A stretch of 6,999 nucleotides of DNA from Candidatus Woesearchaeota archaeon CG10_big_fil_rev_8_21_14_0_10_32_24 (GTDB taxonomy: Archaea; Nanobdellota; Nanobdellia; Woesearchaeales; GW2011-AR9): NCBI GenBank assembly GCA_002763025.1, contig PCYG01000017.1, forward strand, positions 1-6,999, given 5' to 3'. The first letter of the stretch is position 1; the number at the start of each line of letters is the position of its first letter. Made by a program: the position numbers and the translations under genes. This document shows, one piece after another, positions 4,031 through 6,999 of the stretch. Below the pieces are notes generated by a model that was not told the origin of the DNA, did no database searches, and worked only from the letters and a program-made list of their open reading frames with translations.

Positions 4031-6142
4031 TTAATCTAATCCTACACCACTCCATAATTGCCAATCTTCTGAAGGTCCATAAGCACCGAATACAAAATAA
4101 GGAGGTGCATTTTGACCTGCCCAATAATTTTGAACTTGTGTCCAATTTCTTCCCGTTTTTCCCATTGGGATACCAAGATGCCTCCATGTTTTTTGAACAG
4201 AATTGAAACCATTATTATCAGTATAATAATCTGCGCCAGGTTCCACAATCATTTCTCCTTTGTAACCACTCTTTTTAATAATTTCAAGCATTTTTCTAAT
4301 CGGTGCATTCCCTTCTCCAGGTGCAAGATGATCGTCATGATAACCATAATTATCATCAATATGTACGTGACCAATCATTTTATTCTTTGCCATTTTTTCC
4401 ACCATGGTTAACATCCATTTATCATACTCATCATCATTTTCTTTAATAGATTTGTTAGGATCAGTTTTCCAATGTTTCCGCCACATATTCAAATGACCAG
4501 TATCTAAAGTTGTCGTAATATGCTCTTCTGCTATTTTTTTTGCTTTTTCTTCTGAATATCCATACCCACCATTTTGTTTAGTTTTTGTTAATTCTTGGAC
4601 CATAGTTTGGCGACTATGCCCTACAAGTTCCATTAATTCTTCGGGGTGTGCACCATAAGAACCAGGAAATAAGTTTTCTAACGCGATTGCTAATGGTTTA
4701 TTCAATTGACCTTTTTCTTTCAAACGATCACTCTGACGCATAGCAAAAATACCTGCTTTCGCATATGCCTTTGCTGCTTCTTTGATTGCATATGTATCAC
4801 CATTTTCAATATTACGAATTTGTTCTGCAGAATTTTCTGCCTGTGCCATTTGTGAAGATGCAGATTGTTGCTGTTGTTCTAAGCCTCTTTGCATCTGTTT
4901 AATTTTTTCTTCTATAATTTCGTGTTCAAATTTTTGTTCAGGTTGTGCACCAAATTGATCTAATGGAGATTGAATGGATGTTTTTAATTTGTTCAATGCA
5001 TCTTGATCTCCTGATGCTTTTACATTTTCATAAACCTGTTTAGAACTTACAAGCTGATCTTTTAATTGTTTAATCGTATTACATGTTTCTTCAAAATTCT
5101 GTGATTGATATTTCGCCCAACCGACTGAGTTTGCCATAGATGTTTGAAACCCTTGAATGACCCATGCTTCTTCAGGTGTCACTTTAATTTCTTTTGCATC
5201 AGTGATATTTTCTTTTCCAAATCTCGTCCAGAAAGATTTGTTAAATTCTCTATCATGAGGGTCAGCACCGCGTGCTTTCCAATCCTTCCATGTTCTTCTT
5301 GCATCTTGTGTTAAACGATCCGCTTCTGATTCTACATCGTTCCACGTCATTTTTTCAGTTTCAAACTCCCCTGTATTTAGATCATATTTTGGCACTCGTT
5401 TTGCAAGATCTGTTACTTTATTATCAAAATAATCAACATAATCTCCTTTTTTAATATTTTTTTCTGGTTTATCTTTTTCTGCCTTTAACCATACTGGACG
5501 TACAACATCACGGTTCTTACGTTCTTTTGCAATAACACCACCAGTCCTTGTATCAATAACTGTAAACATTTGTTCTTTTTGTTCTCCTGCATAAAGTTCA
5601 AAATTCCCTGAAAGTTTTGGATCTGTTGATCGTTGAAATTCTCCTGTATGAACAACAATAGGCCCACCTTTTGCAACATCTGCAGCAAATTCAATTGCTC
5701 TCTTGACTTCTTGTAAAGATGCATCTTGACTTTCTCTAGAAAAATTTCCGCTACGATCCATACCTGCAAGCCCCATGACACCAACAGTTGAATGGGTTGT
5801 AAAATCAACTTTGTTTGCTTTTCCTAATTCTACAAGAGCTTGACGTTGTTTAAAACCATATTGTCCTGGAGTTTGACCTTGTCCAGATCCTTTTTGAAAT
5901 CCAGTGAACACCAATTCTACTTTTTTAGAACCTGGGCGTAATTTTGCGTTAATTGCATGGACATTGGGAATTGGTCCAAGACCCATAGAAATTCCTAAAT
6001 CACCCATACCAATTCCAATATCTTTTGTTGCAGTTGCATCTGGATCTGCAGCAAATCCGTGATCATGATTGTGGTCACTATGGCCGTGTTCATCAAAATC
6101 TCTATCCATAGGCATACTATACCCTGAGCCAAATTGTACCAT
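4031..6142 (-). CDS. Large xylose-isomerase/endonuclease IV-like TIM-barrel protein
   Basis: 703 residues, against about 280-300 for ordinary members of the sugar isomerase/AP endonuclease 2 superfamily. Recognisable metal-site motifs in order: TTHSTVG (H117), VVHTGE (H165, E168), ALENLFPGSYGAHP (E489), LDTGH (D547, H550), HVHIDDNYGYHDDHLAPGEG (H592, H594, D604, H605) and IVEPG (E634). These match the His/Glu/Asp ligands of a multi-metal TIM barrel, so a hydrolase or isomerase activity is likely; the substrate is unknown. Residues 18-29 form a His-rich tail (five His, EHGHSDHNHDHG), possibly metal binding. Residues about 171-445 are an insertion between barrel segments, charged and partly coiled-coil, with a Q-rich stretch near 415-435. 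The C-terminus (PSEDWQLWSGVGLD) looks conserved in DPANN homologues from memory. Start supported by a TATA box 31 bases upstream. No signal peptide. Confidence 0.85.
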   Translation of the reverse strand: MVQFGSGYSMPMDRDFDEHGHSDHNHDHGFAADPDATATKDIGIGMGDLGISMGLGPIPNVHAINAKLRPGSKKVELVFTGFQKGSGQGQTPGQYGFKQRQALVELGKANKVDFTTHSTVGVMGLAGMDRSGNFSRESQDASLQEVKRAIEFAADVAKGGPIVVHTGEFQRSTDPKLSGNFELYAGEQKEQMFTVIDTRTGGVIAKERKNRDVVRPVWLKAEKDKPEKNIKKGDYVDYFDNKVTDLAKRVPKYDLNTGEFETEKMTWNDVESEADRLTQDARRTWKDWKARGADPHDREFNKSFWTRFGKENITDAKEIKVTPEEAWVIQGFQTSMANSVGWAKYQSQNFEETCNTIKQLKDQLVSSKQVYENVKASGDQDALNKLKTSIQSPLDQFGAQPEQKFEHEIIEEKIKQMQRGLEQQQQSASSQMAQAENSAEQIRNIENGDTYAIKEAAKAYAKAGIFAMRQSDRLKEKGQLNKPLAIALENLFPGSYGAHPEELMELVGHSRQTMVQELTKTKQNGGYGYSEEKAKKIAEEHITTTLDTGHLNMWRKHWKTDPNKSIKENDDEYDKWMLTMVEKMAKNKMIGHVHIDDNYGYHDDHLAPGEGNAPIRKMLEIIKKSGYKGEMIVEPGADYYTDNNGFNSVQKTWRHLGIPMGKTGRNWTQVQNYWAGQNAPPYFVFGAYGPSEDWQLWSGVGLD

Positions 6143-6165
6143 GTTTATTTAGAATATTTTTAAAG

Positions 6166-6173
6166 TATATAAA
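6166..6173 (-). promoter_or_regulatory. TATA box of the TIM-barrel gene
   Basis: TTTATATA on the minus strand begins 31 bases before ATG 6142, predicting a leaderless message. It follows the oligo-T stop of the coiled-coil gene, so the two genes are probably separate transcripts. Confidence 0.7.
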
Positions 6174-6194
6174 GGTTATTTTGCAAAGTGCGAC

Positions 6195-6200
6195 AAAAAA
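6195..6200 (-). terminator. Oligo-T terminator of the coiled-coil gene
   Basis: TTTTTT on the minus strand, 6 bases after the stop at 6207 and before the next TATA box. Archaeal RNA polymerase commonly stops at such T-runs without a hairpin; none is seen here. Confidence 0.5.
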
Positions 6201-6206
6201 GTAACA

Positions 6207-6884
6207 CTAGGTTTCTCTTCCAGTATATCGGTCTCTTTGTGTTTCTTTTGTTGAACCTGAATTGTACATGCGATCAGGATTATGTCCAAGCATATGTGCA
6301 GATAATTCTTTTGTGGCAGATAATTTGGAAGTTAAATCTTTATTGGCCATATAAGATCCGTCATCAATTGCTTCTATTTTATGTTGAACTCCCGCAGAAA
6401 TATATGCAACCTTTTTCTGATCTTCTGAGGTCATGTATCCACGTTCTTGAGAAGATTCATAAATACCAGACATTTCTCGGTATAAATCTTGCATGGGCCG
6501 TTGAGATAAATGGAGAGCATATTCTGTGTTTTGTACTTGAATCGGAATTGGATTTATCCGTGTAATAGTTTCTTCTAATGTATCTTCCGAATCAAGAACC
6601 GCTTTTATTTTTTTAATTGGTTCTTCTTGTTTCTTTTTTTCTTTCAAATCTTTAAGAACCATGAGAAGCTGACGACCTTCTTCACTTAACCCTTGAAGAT
6701 TTTCTAAACCCACTTCTGGAATGGGTACTTTTTCTTTAAATTTGTGTTCAGCTGTAATATCTTTCTCACTTTCTTGAATTAATTTTCTTGCTTCTTCTAT
6801 TTCTTTCTTTTTCTTTTGTTCAAGTTCCTTCAATCTCTTCAATCGTTCTTGCGGAGTAAGGTCTTTAAGATCATCTTTAGCCAT
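6207..6884 (-). CDS. Coiled-coil protein of unknown function
   Basis: 225 residues from ATG 6884; an in-frame ATG at 6893 would add three. The later start is preferred because the TATA box lies 29 bases before it, as in neighbouring leaderless genes, and MAKDDLKDLTPQERLKRLKE is a natural N-terminus. Residues 5-48 are a strongly charged coiled coil (KELEQKKKKEIEEARKLIQE), followed by VPIPEVGLENLQGL, a second charged helix at about 70-95 (LKDLKEKKKQEEPIKKIK), and a mixed, hydrophilic C-terminal half ending in a disordered-looking Ser/Thr/Arg tail. There is no signal peptide, membrane segment or catalytic motif. I have an impression of related coiled-coil proteins in DPANN archaea but no function. 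It is upstream of the TIM-barrel gene, separated by a T-run and a new promoter. Confidence 0.85.
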   Translation of the reverse strand: MAKDDLKDLTPQERLKRLKELEQKKKKEIEEARKLIQESEKDITAEHKFKEKVPIPEVGLENLQGLSEEGRQLLMVLKDLKEKKKQEEPIKKIKAVLDSEDTLEETITRINPIPIQVQNTEYALHLSQRPMQDLYREMSGIYESSQERGYMTSEDQKKVAYISAGVQHKIEAIDDGSYMANKDLTSKLSATKELSAHMLGHNPDRMYNSGSTKETQRDRYTGRET

Positions 6885-6906
6885 AATTATCATAGAATTT
6901 GAAATG

Positions 6907-6914
6907 CTATAAAA
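6907..6914 (-). promoter_or_regulatory. TATA box of the coiled-coil gene
   Basis: TTTTATAG on the minus strand. Its TTTATA core begins 29 bases before ATG 6884 but only 20 bases before ATG 6893, which decides the start in favour of 6884. Confidence 0.6.
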
Positions 6915-6936
6915 GCTTCACTCTATAAAACATATG

Positions 6937-6999
6937 TTTATAAGTAATACTTTAGCAAAATGAAGCAGAGATAGCACCGACTCACTTTTCTGCTGGTGG
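6937..6999 (+). other. Possible divergent promoter and start of an RNA gene at the right edge
   Basis: A plus-strand TATA-like box TTTATAAG (6937-6944) is followed about 27 bases later by a stretch noticeably richer in G and C than the rest of the window, running to the edge. AGCAGA (6964-6969) can pair with TCTGCT (6989-6994), and CACC (6975-6978) with GGTG (6995-6998), though not all at once without rearrangement. In AT-rich archaea such islands often mark structured RNAs. No reading frame with a normal start fits and no known RNA family is recognised. It is truncated, so this is tentative. Confidence 0.25.

Noticed and set aside
4042..4248. Minus-strand 68-codon frame and plus-strand frame 4112-4411 over the end of the TIM-barrel gene
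   Set aside because: Both overlap codons of conserved barrel motifs in other frames and lack promoters or domains.
5272..5808. Plus-strand frame 5272-5454 and minus-strand frame 5485-5808 inside the TIM-barrel gene
   Set aside because: Shadows of the 703-residue gene in alternative frames, with biased composition and no supporting signals.
6188..6565. Plus-strand 125-codon frame, hydrophobic at its start
   Set aside because: It looks like a signal peptide at first, but it is antisense to the coiled-coil gene and to the oligo-T stop, and has no TATA box upstream at the usual distance.

Overview
The window looks like a piece of an AT-rich archaeal chromosome, probably from a DPANN-type lineage (Woesearchaeota/Pacearchaeota-like). 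Three things point there: an archaeal-type RNase HII; a large TIM-barrel protein and a small coiled-coil protein that I associate with DPANN genomes from memory; and archaeal promoters. Six genes have a TATA box (TTTATATA-like) whose first base lies 28 to 31 bases before the start codon. That spacing puts transcription start at or beside the ATG, so these messages should be leaderless. Genes that follow another gene tightly instead show partial Shine-Dalgarno sequences or overlapping stop/start codons. The spacing rule also corrects two start codons (positions 1602 and 6884). The lineage is an inference; no rRNA or marker gene set is present.

Layout. All protein genes but one are on the minus strand, so they read from right to left. 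At the right end is a coiled-coil protein (6884-6207), then an oligo-T stop signal, then a 703-residue xylose-isomerase/endonuclease-IV-like TIM-barrel protein with a His-rich N-terminus and a long central insertion (6142-4031). Next comes a tiny cysteine-rich protein of the GDCCVxC type (3952-3731), flanked on both sides by very AT-rich simple repeats. The gap 3362-3730 holds a plus-strand 33-codon gene with its own TATA box and a hairpin/oligo-T terminator, plus an inverted repeat bracketing the promoter of the next minus-strand operon. That operon encodes a seven-helix membrane protein and a winged-helix regulator (3361-2355).

The left third is a nuclease cluster: RNase HII (rnhB, 2308-1649), then a separately promoted operon of an HTH-nucleotidyltransferase (MNT) protein, a HEPN protein, and an RNase HIII-type enzyme (rnhC, cut by the left edge). 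The last three genes are joined by a 1-base gap and an ATGA overlap. Two different type-2 RNases H bracket an MNT/HEPN toxin-antitoxin-like pair, and the RNase HIII is translationally coupled to the HEPN gene. This is the most interesting arrangement in the window. The HEPN protein has Tyr where the catalytic His is expected, and the RNase HIII has a changed glycine motif beside its active site, so both may be functionally altered.
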